64,000 bases of DNA, taken from assembly GCA_021779855.1 (NCBI GenBank), contig JAJXZW010000012.1, positions 1 to 64,000 on the forward strand, read 5' to 3'. The translations under genes were made by a program, and so were the position numbers. Position 1 is the stretch's first letter, and the number at the start of each line of letters is the position of its first letter. This document shows, piece by piece, positions 8,215 to 16,347 of the stretch. The stretch comes from Actinomycetes bacterium (lineage in GTDB: Bacteria > Actinomycetota > Acidimicrobiia > Acidimicrobiales > RAAP-2). The notes below the pieces were generated by a model. The model was not told the DNA's origin. It made no database searches and saw only the letters and a program-made list of their open reading frames with translations.

Positions 8215-9036
8215 TCAGGGCCGCGCCCCGGCCGCCCGGGCCTGGCGCCACGTGTAGAAGAGGGCCGGCCGGGCGCCGACGACCTGGACGATGAGCTCGC
8301 TGAACGAGCCGTAGCCGCCGCCCGCGCCGTCCGCGACGTAGCCCGCGCCCATCACGTAGGCGCAACCGCCCGAGGGGCAGGGCTCGCGCGCCGCGTCGAC
8401 CAGGATGTTGTCGCGATGGCCCCAGCAGCCCGGGGCGCCCGCCGCGGTGCAGTCCGCGTTGCGGGTGGCCGTCCCGGCCCAGCCGTCGAGGTACATCCAG
8501 CCGTAGTTGGCGTCGAGCGCGTTGTCCCCGCCGGCCCAGTTCGAGGCGTAGGCGCCGGTGGCCCCGGCGACCGGGGCGCTCATCAGGGGGTCGCCGTCGT
8601 GGGCCGCCCCGACCTGGGCCTCGGCGTCGAGCGTGCGGCTCAGCCCGAGGATGGGCGCCTCGCCGCGGCTCACCCGCTCGACGTCGCCGAGCACGAAGAG
8701 CTGCTCGGCGACGCTGAGCCGGGCCCAGTTCCGCGGCAGGCGCACCGGCGCCAGGTGCTCGAGGGCGTGGGCGTGGTCGGTCGCGGCGACCTCGGCGGCC
8801 ACGCAGGCGCTCGCGGTGGCGGCGAGGGCGAAGCCCGCCCCCCGCCAGGTCCAGCACGGGGGCAGGGGCTGGCCCACCGTGTAGGACACGCCGGGGGCGA
8901 GGGAGTACGCCGGGTCGGCGGGCACGTCGCGCGCCGGGTTGCGCGGCGGCGCGAGGCCCGCGCCGCCGGCGGTGGCCGCGCCGATGGCCCCCGCGAGGAC
9001 CGCGGCGAGGGCCGTCGTCACGAGGCGCGCGCGCAC
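8215..9036 (-). CDS. Secreted or membrane-anchored CAP-domain (SCP-like) protein
   Basis: The 273-residue protein starts with a signal sequence or anchor (ARLVTTALAAVLAGAIG) followed by a Pro-rich stretch. The CAP fold is shown by CWGHRDNIL near residue 215, which carries the family's GHRxNIL motif, and by the closing strand GSFSELIVQVV. CAP proteins are extracellular; bacterial members are mostly of unknown function. GTG 9036 was chosen over longer frames because it gives a clean signal peptide and has AAGGGGG upstream. The stop abuts the dnaE stop with no gap. Confidence 0.8.
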   Translation of the reverse strand: MRARLVTTALAAVLAGAIGAATAGGAGLAPPRNPARDVPADPAYSLAPGVSYTVGQPLPPCWTWRGAGFALAATASACVAAEVAATDHAHALEHLAPVRLPRNWARLSVAEQLFVLGDVERVSRGEAPILGLSRTLDAEAQVGAAHDGDPLMSAPVAGATGAYASNWAGGDNALDANYGWMYLDGWAGTATRNADCTAAGAPGCWGHRDNILVDAAREPCPSGGCAYVMGAGYVADGAGGGYGSFSELIVQVVGARPALFYTWRQARAAGARP

Positions 9037-9062
9037 GTCCCACCCCCTTCTCGACCGGGCGA

Positions 9063-9068
9063 AGCGTA
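9063..9068 (-). promoter_or_regulatory. Predicted -10 (TACGCT) for the CAP gene
   Basis: TACGCT on the minus strand in the 139-nt divergent gap 9037-9175. The start near 9056 leaves a 20-nt leader containing the ribosome site. Confidence 0.4.
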
Positions 9069-9162
9069 CCGGGTGAGGGCGCCGCGCGCGGGCCCGGCCC
9101 GGTGAATCTCCAACGCACGCCCGGCTGAGCATCGGCCCGGGACCCGGGTCACGGGCCTCCCG

Positions 9163-9168
9163 TAGAAT
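9163..9168 (+). promoter_or_regulatory. Leaderless-type -10 (TAGAAT)
   Basis: TAGAAT, a 7-nt spacer, then ATG 9176. The alternative ATG at 9167 overlaps the hexamer itself, so it would not be transcribed. Confidence 0.6.
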
Positions 9169-9175
9169 GGGGACC

Positions 9176-9847
9176 ATGGCGATGACGGTGACGACCAAGG
9201 ACACCACGGCCCTGAGCGACGCCGAGTTGGCCGAGATGGCCGACCTCTGCGTCGATCGGGAGCCCAACTTCGACATCGGGTTCCTCTCCAAGCAGCGTGA
9301 GGAGTGGGTGCTCGTGACCTACGCCAAGGAGGGGTCGCGGCTCCGGGGGTACTCCTTCTGCTCCCTCGAGCGCATCGGCGGCACGCCGTCGCTCCTGGTG
9401 GGACTGCTGCTCGTGGACCGCAACGCCAAGTCCGACCAGACCCTGCGCGCGATCCTGCACGACCAGTTCCGCCGGGCCCTGCTGGCCTTCCCCGACGAGG
9501 ACGTCCTGCTCGGGACCCGGCTCACCTCGCCCGACGGGTACCGCGCGTTCCTGGGCCTCGAGGACGTGGTGCCGCGCGTCGGCTACCGGCCGACCGGCGA
9601 GGACCGGGCCTGGGCGCGTCGCCTGGCCAAGCGCTTCGGCGCGGAGAAGGCCATCGACGACAAGACCTTCGTGATGTCGACGGTGCCCGGCCCCGTCGGC
9701 GGGCTCGACTACGTGGCGGCCAAGGGCGCGGTGCCCGACGGCGTCGCCGGTCTCTTCTCGGGGGTCGATCCCGCCTCGGGCCAGCGGCTCGTGGTCTTCG
9801 GTTGGGCCATGGCCGAGGCGCTCGCCTCGGGCAAGTTGCCCCGCTAG
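9176..9847 (+). CDS. GNAT-like protein of unknown substrate
   Basis: This 223-residue soluble protein has the alternating pattern of a GNAT acyltransferase core: EEWVLVTYAKE, LRGYSFCSLERIGGTPSLLVGLLLVDR, then a helix and LLGTRLTSPDGYRAFLGLEDVVPRVGY. The classic acetyl-CoA loop (Q/RxxGxG/A) is not obvious, so the assignment is tentative and function unknown. The start is fixed by the leaderless promoter. It converges with the operon to its right, with one nucleotide between stops. Confidence 0.6.
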   Translation: MAMTVTTKDTTALSDAELAEMADLCVDREPNFDIGFLSKQREEWVLVTYAKEGSRLRGYSFCSLERIGGTPSLLVGLLLVDRNAKSDQTLRAILHDQFRRALLAFPDEDVLLGTRLTSPDGYRAFLGLEDVVPRVGYRPTGEDRAWARRLAKRFGAEKAIDDKTFVMSTVPGPVGGLDYVAAKGAVPDGVAGLFSGVDPASGQRLVVFGWAMAEALASGKLPR

Positions 9848-9848
9848 C

Positions 9849-10568
9849 TCATCCCCGGGGCAGGAGCCCCGTGCAGCTCTTGTAGCAGTGGCCCTCGACC
9901 GGGGCCGACAGTGTCGTGAGCACGTAGGCCGGCCGAAAGCCGAGGGCCGTCGCGAGCTCCTTGCCCGAGAGGGTGGTGCGCCGGGTGGACTCGATGGTGC
10001 GGATGGCGTGCGCGTCCTCGCACAGCAGCCAGATGTCGTCGCCGAACCAGCCGAAGCGCACCCAGGTCGAGCCGTCGTCGGGGCGGCGCAGCAGCTGGGG
10101 CCCGCGGTCGGGGGCGACCAGGGCGACGCTCGGCCGCTCGCCGCGGAACTCCCAGTACGGGGCGCTCGGCCCCCGGAAGCCGAACAGTGGGCCGTCGGCG
10201 GGGGTGACCAGCCGCTCGAGCCACACGCGCACCCGGCGGCCCCGGTACGTGCCCAGGCGGCGGGGGAGCTCGGCCAGCGTGACGCTCTCGGGCTGGGCGA
10301 GGTCGTCGCGTTCGAGGTCCTCCGCGAGCACCGCCTCGACCACGTCGAACAGGGCCAGGTCGGTCTCCTCACCCGGCGGCCACGGCACGCGCCAGCGCAC
10401 CAGGGCCTGGCTCGTGAGGTCGATGACCGTGGTCGACTCGTTGGTCGAGCCGAGCACCAGGCCGTGGACGGTCGAGCCCCCCACCAGGGTCACCGCGTCG
10501 CGATGGGGCATGTGGGTGATCAGGCGGCGCGTCGCGCGCACCGCGGGGTCCCGGGTGATCAGCGCCAC
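9849..10568 (-). CDS. Conserved-looking hypothetical protein, last gene of a three-gene operon
   Basis: I do not recognise this 239-residue protein. It looks soluble, with short beta-rich segments (AVTLVGGSTVHGLVLGSTNESTTVIDL, TWVRFGWFGDDIWLLCEDAHAIRT) and ends with GHCYKSCTGLLPRG, a possible redox or metal pair of cysteines. GTG 10568 overlaps the end of the DUF255 gene by 10 nt, so it is probably translated by coupling. Confidence 0.65.
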   Translation of the reverse strand: MALITRDPAVRATRRLITHMPHRDAVTLVGGSTVHGLVLGSTNESTTVIDLTSQALVRWRVPWPPGEETDLALFDVVEAVLAEDLERDDLAQPESVTLAELPRRLGTYRGRRVRVWLERLVTPADGPLFGFRGPSAPYWEFRGERPSVALVAPDRGPQLLRRPDDGSTWVRFGWFGDDIWLLCEDAHAIRTIESTRRTTLSGKELATALGFRPAYVLTTLSAPVEGHCYKSCTGLLPRG

Positions 10569-12562
10569 GCCAGCGCCTCGGCCAGGGCCGCGTCGAGTGC
10601 CGCGGGGTCGTCGACGGGGGCGGTGCACACCCCCGCCCGACAGACGTAGGCCCGCCCGGCACTGCGCCCGACGAGCAGCGGCGACCGGCCCTCACCGGTG
10701 ATGACGACGGTGCGCGGCACGACCAACGATCGTAGGTGACGGGCGAGGGGGCCCTCGGCGCCGGGCACGGCGACCTCGACGCCCTGGAGGGCGAAGCCGG
10801 CCGCCTCGACGAGGTCGGGTACGGCCAGGGGGTGCTCGAGGAGCGTGGCCGCCAGTGCCACCAGGCGCTGGGCGAGGGCGAGGCGGTCGGGGTCGGCGTC
10901 GACGAGGGCCAAGCGGGCGAGGGCCCGGGTGGCCAGCGCGTGGGCCGACGGGGTGGCGCCGTCGAGGACGTCCTTGGGCCGGGTCACCAGGCCCAGGGTC
11001 TCGCGGTCGGGGGTGGCGACGCCGGCGCCCGCGTCGGGCGCGCGCGCGCTCGGGCGCGGCCCCTCCCAGTGACGCTCCACGAGCGCGTCGGCGATCGCGC
11101 GCGCCCGATCGCGCCAGCGGTCGTCCCCGGTCGCGACGAAGGCGTCGAGATGGGCGTCGCAGAGCGCGGCGAGGTCCCCGGCCGTCGCCGCGACGCGCCG
11201 GTGCTGGGTGCGCCACCACCGGGACTCCGCTCGGTGAGTCGCCCAGAGGCCCTCGAGGAGGCCGAGCGCGCGCGAGCGGTGGGGCTCGGTCCCGGCCGCG
11301 AGGAGGGCCTGGGCGAGGTAGGCGTTCCACTCGAGCACGACCTTGTCGTCGCGTGCGGGCTGGGCCCGGCGCGCGCGGGCCTCGGCGAGGCGTCGGGCCG
11401 CCCCCCCGAGGTCGGGCGGGTTCGCGAAGGGCTCCCCGTCGGCCAGGCGGGGCACGCTGCGGCCCTCGAGGTCGCCGGCGTCGGTGATCGTCCAGCGCGC
11501 GAGGGCGCCCTCGACCACCGCCGGGGGCTCCCCGGCCAGCGCCTCGCGCACCTCCTCGGGGGTCCAGGTGACGTGGCCCCCCTCGACACCCCCGGCGTCG
11601 GCGTCGAGCGCGGCGGCGTACCCGTCGGGGGTGCGCAGCGTTCGCTCCACGAAGTCGAGGGTGGCGAGCCCCACCTCCCGCCACTCGGACCGTCCGAGGG
11701 CGCGCGCCGCCTCGAGGTAGCAGCGGGCGAGCAGGGCCTGGTCGCTCAGCATCTTCTCGAAGTGGGGGACGTGCCAGAGGGCGTCCACGCTGTAGCGGGC
11801 GAAGCCCCCGTCGAGGTGGTCGTAGAGGCCCCGCCGGGCCATCGCCTCCAGTGCCCCGGCGAGCGCCCGTCGGGCGTCGTCGTCGTCGAACTCGAGGAGG
11901 GCGCGCAGGTAGCTCGGCCGGGGGAAGCGCGGCGCCGGCCCGAAGCCGCCGTCGGCGTCGGCGCGCTCGACCAGCGCGTCGCGCAGGCCCCGGCGCACCT
12001 GGGCGAGGTCGACCGGGCGCACGGCGGGGCTCAGGTGGTCGATCAGGCGCACCTCGCGCTCGATCGCGTCGGCCAGCTCGTCGGCCTGGGCCTCGACGAG
12101 GGTGCGCTGCTCGCCCCACGCGTGGTCGACGGCCGCGAGCAGGCGGGCGAAGCCGACCAGCCCGCCGCGGTCGCGGGGCGGGTAGTAGGTGCCGGCGAGG
12201 AAGGGTCGCCCGTCGGGCAGGGTGAAGACCGACATGGGCCAGCCCCCGTGGCCGCTCGAGAGCTGGACCGCGGCCATGTAGAGGGCGTCGACGTCGGGCC
12301 GCTCCTCCCGGTCGACCTTGATCGGGACGAAGCGCTCGTTGAGCACCCGCGCCACCTCGGGGTCCTCGAAGGACTCGTGGGCCATCACGTGGCACCAGTG
12401 GCAGGCCGCGTAGCCCACCGAGAGGAAGACGGGCCGGTCGAGGCGACGCGCCTCGGCCAGGGCGTCCTCGCCCCAGGCCCACCACGCGACCGGGTTGTCG
12501 AGGTGCTGGCGCAGGTAGAGCGAGCCGAGCGCGCCCGGGTCGTCGCGCAGCCGTGGGCTCAC
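10559..12562 (-). CDS. DUF255 / YyaL-type thioredoxin-domain protein
   Basis: This 667-residue protein starts with the thioredoxin-like domain of the spermatogenesis-associated protein 20 (YyaL) family: NPVAWWAWGEDAL, then CHWCH at residues 54-58, followed by WPMSVF and GGTYYPP-like motifs (FLAGTYYPP). The rest is a long (alpha/alpha)-barrel region resembling glycan-processing folds (GLYDHLDGGFARYSVD; HFEKMLSDQALL). Family function is not settled. The start overlaps the upstream GNAT stop by 4 nt (GTGA), and the stop overlaps the next gene. Length is normal for the family. Confidence 0.88.
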   Translation of the reverse strand: MSPRLRDDPGALGSLYLRQHLDNPVAWWAWGEDALAEARRLDRPVFLSVGYAACHWCHVMAHESFEDPEVARVLNERFVPIKVDREERPDVDALYMAAVQLSSGHGGWPMSVFTLPDGRPFLAGTYYPPRDRGGLVGFARLLAAVDHAWGEQRTLVEAQADELADAIEREVRLIDHLSPAVRPVDLAQVRRGLRDALVERADADGGFGPAPRFPRPSYLRALLEFDDDDARRALAGALEAMARRGLYDHLDGGFARYSVDALWHVPHFEKMLSDQALLARCYLEAARALGRSEWREVGLATLDFVERTLRTPDGYAAALDADAGGVEGGHVTWTPEEVREALAGEPPAVVEGALARWTITDAGDLEGRSVPRLADGEPFANPPDLGGAARRLAEARARRAQPARDDKVVLEWNAYLAQALLAAGTEPHRSRALGLLEGLWATHRAESRWWRTQHRRVAATAGDLAALCDAHLDAFVATGDDRWRDRARAIADALVERHWEGPRPSARAPDAGAGVATPDRETLGLVTRPKDVLDGATPSAHALATRALARLALVDADPDRLALAQRLVALAATLLEHPLAVPDLVEAAGFALQGVEVAVPGAEGPLARHLRSLVVPRTVVITGEGRSPLLVGRSAGRAYVCRAGVCTAPVDDPAALDAALAEALAWR

Positions 12563-13107
12563 CGGGCGGCCCGGCCGGGCTCGGCGCGCCGGGCGAGGAC
12601 GACCTCGCTCGTCCACTCGCCCCTGACGAACTCGTGCTCGACGAAGTGGGCCTCGCGGCGCCGGCCGGCGCGCTCGAGGGAGCGGATCGACGCCTCGGTG
12701 CGCGCGTCGCGGCACCCGACCAGCCGGTGCGGCCCGAGCTCGTCGAAGGCGACGCCGAGCAGGACGCCGTATACCTCGGTGGCGTAGCCCTGGCCCTGGT
12801 GCGCGGGCAGCAGGCTGCCACCCATCTCGCCCTGGCGGTGCGTCGGGTCCCACCACAGCGCGAAGTCGCCGACCATCTCGTCGCTCTCGCGCAGGGCGAC
12901 GCACACGTTCATCCGGGGCTCGTCGGAGTCCCGCGCGAGCCGGGCCTCGAGGAGGTCGCGGGCCTCGTCGGCCGTGCGGGGCTGGCTGTAGAGGTACCGG
13001 TTCACCGACGGGTCGGCCACGAGCTCGGCGCAACGGTCGAGGTCGGGCCCGGCGAAGGGGCGTAGGCGCAGCCGCGCGGTCTCGCGCGCGGGGTCGAGGC
13101 GGGTCAC
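12559..13107 (-). CDS. GNAT N-acetyltransferase, RimJ/RimL type
   Basis: This 182-residue protein has the RimJ/RimL layout: TARLRLRPFAGPDLDRCAEL at the start, an acetyl-CoA loop near residue 103 (HQGQGYATE) and NxxSxR-like ARTEASIRSLERAGRRREAH late. It should transfer an acetyl group to a protein N-terminus or small amine; the substrate cannot be read from sequence. It is first in a minus-strand operon with the DUF255 protein. Confidence 0.85.
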   Translation of the reverse strand: MTRLDPARETARLRLRPFAGPDLDRCAELVADPSVNRYLYSQPRTADEARDLLEARLARDSDEPRMNVCVALRESDEMVGDFALWWDPTHRQGEMGGSLLPAHQGQGYATEVYGVLLGVAFDELGPHRLVGCRDARTEASIRSLERAGRRREAHFVEHEFVRGEWTSEVVLARRAEPGRAAR

Positions 13108-13113
13108 CGCACC

Positions 13114-13119
13114 GTTCTA
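13114..13119 (-). promoter_or_regulatory. Leaderless-type -10 (TAGAAC) for the GNAT operon
   Basis: TAGAAC on the minus strand, a 6-nt spacer, then GTG 13107. The last base departs from TANNNT. Confidence 0.45.
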
Positions 13120-13139
13120 GCGCCGGGGCGTCGCCGCAA

Positions 13140-13145
13140 TAGCGT
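13140..13145 (+). promoter_or_regulatory. Predicted -10 (TAGCGT) for the Gfo/Idh gene
   Basis: TAGCGT, with transcription predicted near 13152 just before the AGGAGG site. It shares a 58-nt divergent region with the GNAT operon promoter. Confidence 0.45.
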
Positions 13146-13165
13146 GGTTGCGTCCAGGAGGCCGG

Positions 13166-14140
13166 ATGAACAAGACCGTTCGCTGGGGCGTCGTGGGCAC
13201 CGGGCGCATCGCCCAGACCTTCGCGAGCGACCTCGCCCCCCTCGCCGAGGGCGAGGTCGTCGCGGTGTGCTCGCGCTCGGCCGAGTCGGCCGAGGCCTTC
13301 GCCCGCCGCTTCGGGGTGGCCCGTCACTACGCCGGCTACGAGGCGCTCTGCGAGGACCCCGGAGTCGACTGCGTGTACGTGGCCACGCCGCACCCCTTCC
13401 ACCACGCCAACGCCCTGCTGGCCCTCTCGCGGGGCAAGCCGGTGCTCGTCGAGAAGGCCTTCACGATGACCGCCGACGAGGCGCGCGAGGTCGTCACGGC
13501 GGCCCGTCGTGCCGGTCTGTTTGCGATGGAGGCGATGTGGACGAGGTTCCTGCCCCACGTGGTGGCGCTGCGCGAGCGCGTCGCGGCGGGGGTGCTCGGC
13601 GAGGTCGTCCTCGTGCTCGCCGACCACGGCCAGTGGTTCGCCCGGGACCCGGCCTCGCGCCTCTTCGCCCCCGAGCTCGGTGGGGGAGCGCTGCTCGACC
13701 TCGGGGTCTACCCCGTCTCGTTCGCCTCGATGCTCCTGGGCGCGCCCTCGAGCGTGCGCTCGATGGTGACCCCGGCCTTCACGGGGGTGGACGCCACCGT
13801 CTCGATCCTGCTCGGCCACCCCTCGGGGGCCCAGGCCGTGCTCGCCTGCAGCTCGTCGGCGCGCAGCGCGACGCGGGCGAGCGTGGTCGGCACCGAGGCC
13901 CGCCTCGAGGTCGAGGGGGACTTCTACGCCCCGAGCGCCTTCTCGATCGTCGGGCGCGACGGCTCGCTGCTCGAGCGGGTCGAGGGCCCCGTGGCCGGTC
14001 GGGGCCTGCAGTTCGAGGCGCTCGAGGTGGCCCGCTGCCTCGGGGCCGGTCTCACCGAGAGCCCCGTCATGCCCCTCGACGAGACGGTGTCGATCATGGC
14101 GACGATGGGGCGGGTCCTCGGGGGCGCGGCGTCGGGCTGA
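13166..14140 (+). CDS. Gfo/Idh/MocA-family oxidoreductase
   Basis: This 324-residue protein has an N-terminal Rossmann fold (WGVVGTGRIAQTFASDL) and the family lysine motif at EKAFT near residue 97, followed by the C-terminal alpha/beta domain. Members oxidise or reduce sugars and related compounds with NAD(P). The ending resembles dihydrodiol or xylose dehydrogenase relatives. It has a strong AGGAGG site before ATG 13166. A sugar ABC transporter follows, so a role in sugar use is reasonable but not shown. Confidence 0.88.
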   Translation: MNKTVRWGVVGTGRIAQTFASDLAPLAEGEVVAVCSRSAESAEAFARRFGVARHYAGYEALCEDPGVDCVYVATPHPFHHANALLALSRGKPVLVEKAFTMTADEAREVVTAARRAGLFAMEAMWTRFLPHVVALRERVAAGVLGEVVLVLADHGQWFARDPASRLFAPELGGGALLDLGVYPVSFASMLLGAPSSVRSMVTPAFTGVDATVSILLGHPSGAQAVLACSSSARSATRASVVGTEARLEVEGDFYAPSAFSIVGRDGSLLERVEGPVAGRGLQFEALEVARCLGAGLTESPVMPLDETVSIMATMGRVLGGAASG

Positions 14141-14177
14141 GCCCGGCGGAACGGCGGCGGCGGAGCCCGTCTTCTGC

Positions 14178-14183
14178 TACCGT
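14178..14183 (+). promoter_or_regulatory. Predicted -10 (TACCGT) for the sugar transporter operon
   Basis: TACCGT in the 126-nt gap before the binding-protein gene. It predicts a leader of roughly 77 nt, unusually long for this window. Confidence 0.35.
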
Positions 14184-14227
14184 TCCGACAGACCGCCTCC
14201 GGGCGTTCACGCAGTGGACACAAAAGC

Positions 14228-14245
14228 GGCACCAACGGCGGTGCC
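14228..14245. repeat. Inverted repeat in the transporter leader
   Basis: GGCACC-aacggc-GGTGCC, a perfect 6-bp stem with a 6-nt loop. It lies 22 nt before the start codon. It could be an RNA hairpin near the ribosome site or an operator for a sugar repressor. Confidence 0.4.
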
Positions 14246-14266
14246 ATCCAAATGGTTGGGGAGATT

Positions 14267-15499
14267 ATGAAATTCACAAAGGGTAGGGCCCTCGCGGCCG
14301 TCACTCTGGCGGGCACGTTCGTTGCCCTGGCCATCCCGAGCGTGGGGTCGGCCGGGGGGACCGTGTCCGCCTCGTCGTTCAACGCGAACTACACGACGAT
14401 GGCGAACCTCAAGGCGATCACCGCCGCGGGTTCGGGTGGCATCGGCGTCATCCTGCCGGACGAGGTCTCGTCGAACCGGTACGTCGACTTCGACGCGCCG
14501 AACCTGACGACGGCCCTGACCGACGCCGGCCTGCCGGCGAGCGACCTCAACGTCCAGAACGCGCTGGGCGTCGACGCCAACGAGATCAGCATCGCCCAGG
14601 GCGACATCGCCGCCGGCGACAAGGTGCTCATCATGGACCCGCTGGACTCGACGACCGGTGTGACGATCGAGAAGGCCGCGGCCAAGGCCGGGGTCCAGGT
14701 CATCGACTACGACCGCCTCACGGTGGGCGGGTCGGCCCCGTACTACGTCAGCTTCAACAACGTCGCGGTGGGTCAGCTCATCGGACGCGGTGAGCTCGCG
14801 TGCATCAAGGCCTACAAGATCAAGAAGCCCCTCGTCTACGTCATGAACGGCAGCACTACGACCGACAACAACGCGGTGCTCTTCGCCCAGGGCTACGACG
14901 GCGTGCTGAACAAGGCCGGCTACAAGGCCAGCGTGGGCGGTGCGGGCAACGCCAAGACGATCAACGAGACGGGAACGGGCACCTGGACGCCGTCCCAGGC
15001 GCTGACCGACTTCCAGGGCGCCTACTCGCAGAACCCGAAGATCAACGCGGTCGTGACGCCCAACGACGAGAACGCCGCGCCGATCATCGCGTACTTGCAG
15101 AAGAAGGGCCTCAAGCCCTACACGATGCCCTTCACCGGCCAGGACGCGACGCTCACGGGCTTCCAGAACATCATCTCGGGCTACCAGTGCGGCACGGTGT
15201 ACAAGCCGATCTGGAAGGAGGCCCAGGCGGCCGCGGCCATCGCGCTCTACCTGCGCGCGGGCAAGACCCCGCCGAGCTCGCTGGTGAACGGCTCGACCAA
15301 GGACCCGAGCACGGGTCGTGCGGTCCCGTCGGTCCTGCTGCAGGCCACGTGGGTCACCCCCGCGCTCGTCGAGTCCACGGTGATCCACGACGGGGTCATC
15401 AACCCGGTGGCGCTGTGCACCAAGGTCCGTCCGGCGGTCGCGGGTGACCAGAAGATCCCGACCTACGCCCAGGACTGCGCGAAGTACAAGATCCACTAG
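14267..15499 (+). CDS. xylF: Xylose-type sugar ABC transporter, substrate-binding protein
   Basis: This 410-residue secreted protein has a signal peptide (about residues 1-32, ending near GSA) and a periplasmic-binding-protein type 1 fold. The segments DKVLIMDPLDSTTGVTIEK, VIDYDRLTVG, and GQDATLTGF...GTVYKPIW match XylF of the CUT2 sugar family. The expected lipobox cysteine is missing, so the protein would not be lipid anchored, which is odd for a cell without an outer membrane. ATG 14267 follows GGGGAG by 3 nt; the earlier ATG 14252 has no such site. Xylose is the best guess for the substrate. Confidence 0.85.
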   Translation: MKFTKGRALAAVTLAGTFVALAIPSVGSAGGTVSASSFNANYTTMANLKAITAAGSGGIGVILPDEVSSNRYVDFDAPNLTTALTDAGLPASDLNVQNALGVDANEISIAQGDIAAGDKVLIMDPLDSTTGVTIEKAAAKAGVQVIDYDRLTVGGSAPYYVSFNNVAVGQLIGRGELACIKAYKIKKPLVYVMNGSTTTDNNAVLFAQGYDGVLNKAGYKASVGGAGNAKTINETGTGTWTPSQALTDFQGAYSQNPKINAVVTPNDENAAPIIAYLQKKGLKPYTMPFTGQDATLTGFQNIISGYQCGTVYKPIWKEAQAAAAIALYLRAGKTPPSSLVNGSTKDPSTGRAVPSVLLQATWVTPALVESTVIHDGVINPVALCTKVRPAVAGDQKIPTYAQDCAKYKIH

Positions 15500-15517
15500 G
15501 TCGCGTCAGCTACGACC

Positions 15518-16327
15518 GTGCCCGAGCCCGTGACGAACGAGAGCGTCCCTCCGCCCGTCACGGGCTCGGGCGCGTCGGGTGACCCGGCGCCGCTGCTGAG
15601 CCTGCGCGCGATCACCAAGAGCTTCGGCGCCGTCCAGGCCCTGCGCCACGTGGACCTGGACATCCCCGCCGGCCGGGTGACCGCGCTCATCGGCGACAAC
15701 GGCGCGGGCAAGTCGACGCTGATCAAGGTGATCGCCGGCATCTACGAGCCCACCTCGGGCGAGAAGTTCTGGCTCGATCGGAGGGTCGACACCCACACGC
15801 CGCGTTCGGCCGCCGAGCTCGGGATCGCCACGGTGTACCAGGACCTCGCGCTGTGCGACAACCTCGACATCGTCGCCAACATGTACCTCGGCTACGAGAA
15901 GACCCGGCGCGCGGTCCTCGACGAGGTGACGATGGAGGTGCGCACCCGTCAGACGCTCGCCGACCTCTCGGTCTCGAACATCCAGTCGGTGCGCCAACTC
16001 GTCGGCTCCCTCTCGGGCGGCCAGCGACAGGCGATCGCGGTGGCGCGCGCGGTGATGCGCGACGCCAAGCTCGTGATCATGGACGAGCCGACGGCGGCCC
16101 TGGGTGTCACCCAGACCAAGAACGTCCTCGACCTCATCACGACGCTGGCCTCGCGCGGCATCGCGGTGCTGGTCATCTCGCACAACCTGAACGACGTGTT
16201 CGCCGTGGCCGACCGGATCGCCGTGATGCACCTCGGCGCCCTGGTGAGCAGCGGCCCCGTCGCCGACTACGACACCGCCAGTGCCGTCGAACTGATCACG
16301 ACGGGCACGACTACTCGCGCCGCCTAG
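15518..16327 (+). CDS. Sugar ABC transporter ATP-binding protein, single domain
   Basis: This 269-residue ATPase has a Walker A (GDNGAGKST, about residues 58-66), signature LSGGQRQAIAVARA, Walker B LVIMDEPTAALG and the switch histidine in VISHN. CUT2 systems such as XylG usually carry two fused ATPase domains of about 500 residues; this is a single domain like FrcA, so it should act as a homodimer. GTG 15518 lies 18 nt after the xylF stop with no clear ribosome site. Confidence 0.9.
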   Translation: MPEPVTNESVPPPVTGSGASGDPAPLLSLRAITKSFGAVQALRHVDLDIPAGRVTALIGDNGAGKSTLIKVIAGIYEPTSGEKFWLDRRVDTHTPRSAAELGIATVYQDLALCDNLDIVANMYLGYEKTRRAVLDEVTMEVRTRQTLADLSVSNIQSVRQLVGSLSGGQRQAIAVARAVMRDAKLVIMDEPTAALGVTQTKNVLDLITTLASRGIAVLVISHNLNDVFAVADRIAVMHLGALVSSGPVADYDTASAVELITTGTTTRAA

Positions 16328-16347
16328 CCGCGGCGAAGGACCCCCCT

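Noticed and set aside
10692-12821. Other-frame ORFs of 680-710 codons over the DUF255 gene
   Set aside because: They are Arg/Pro/Ala-rich translations typical of shadow frames; only the frame with CHWCH shows a known family.
14228-14245. Sugar-responsive riboswitch in the transporter leader
   Set aside because: Only a single 6-bp hairpin is present, with no known aptamer features.
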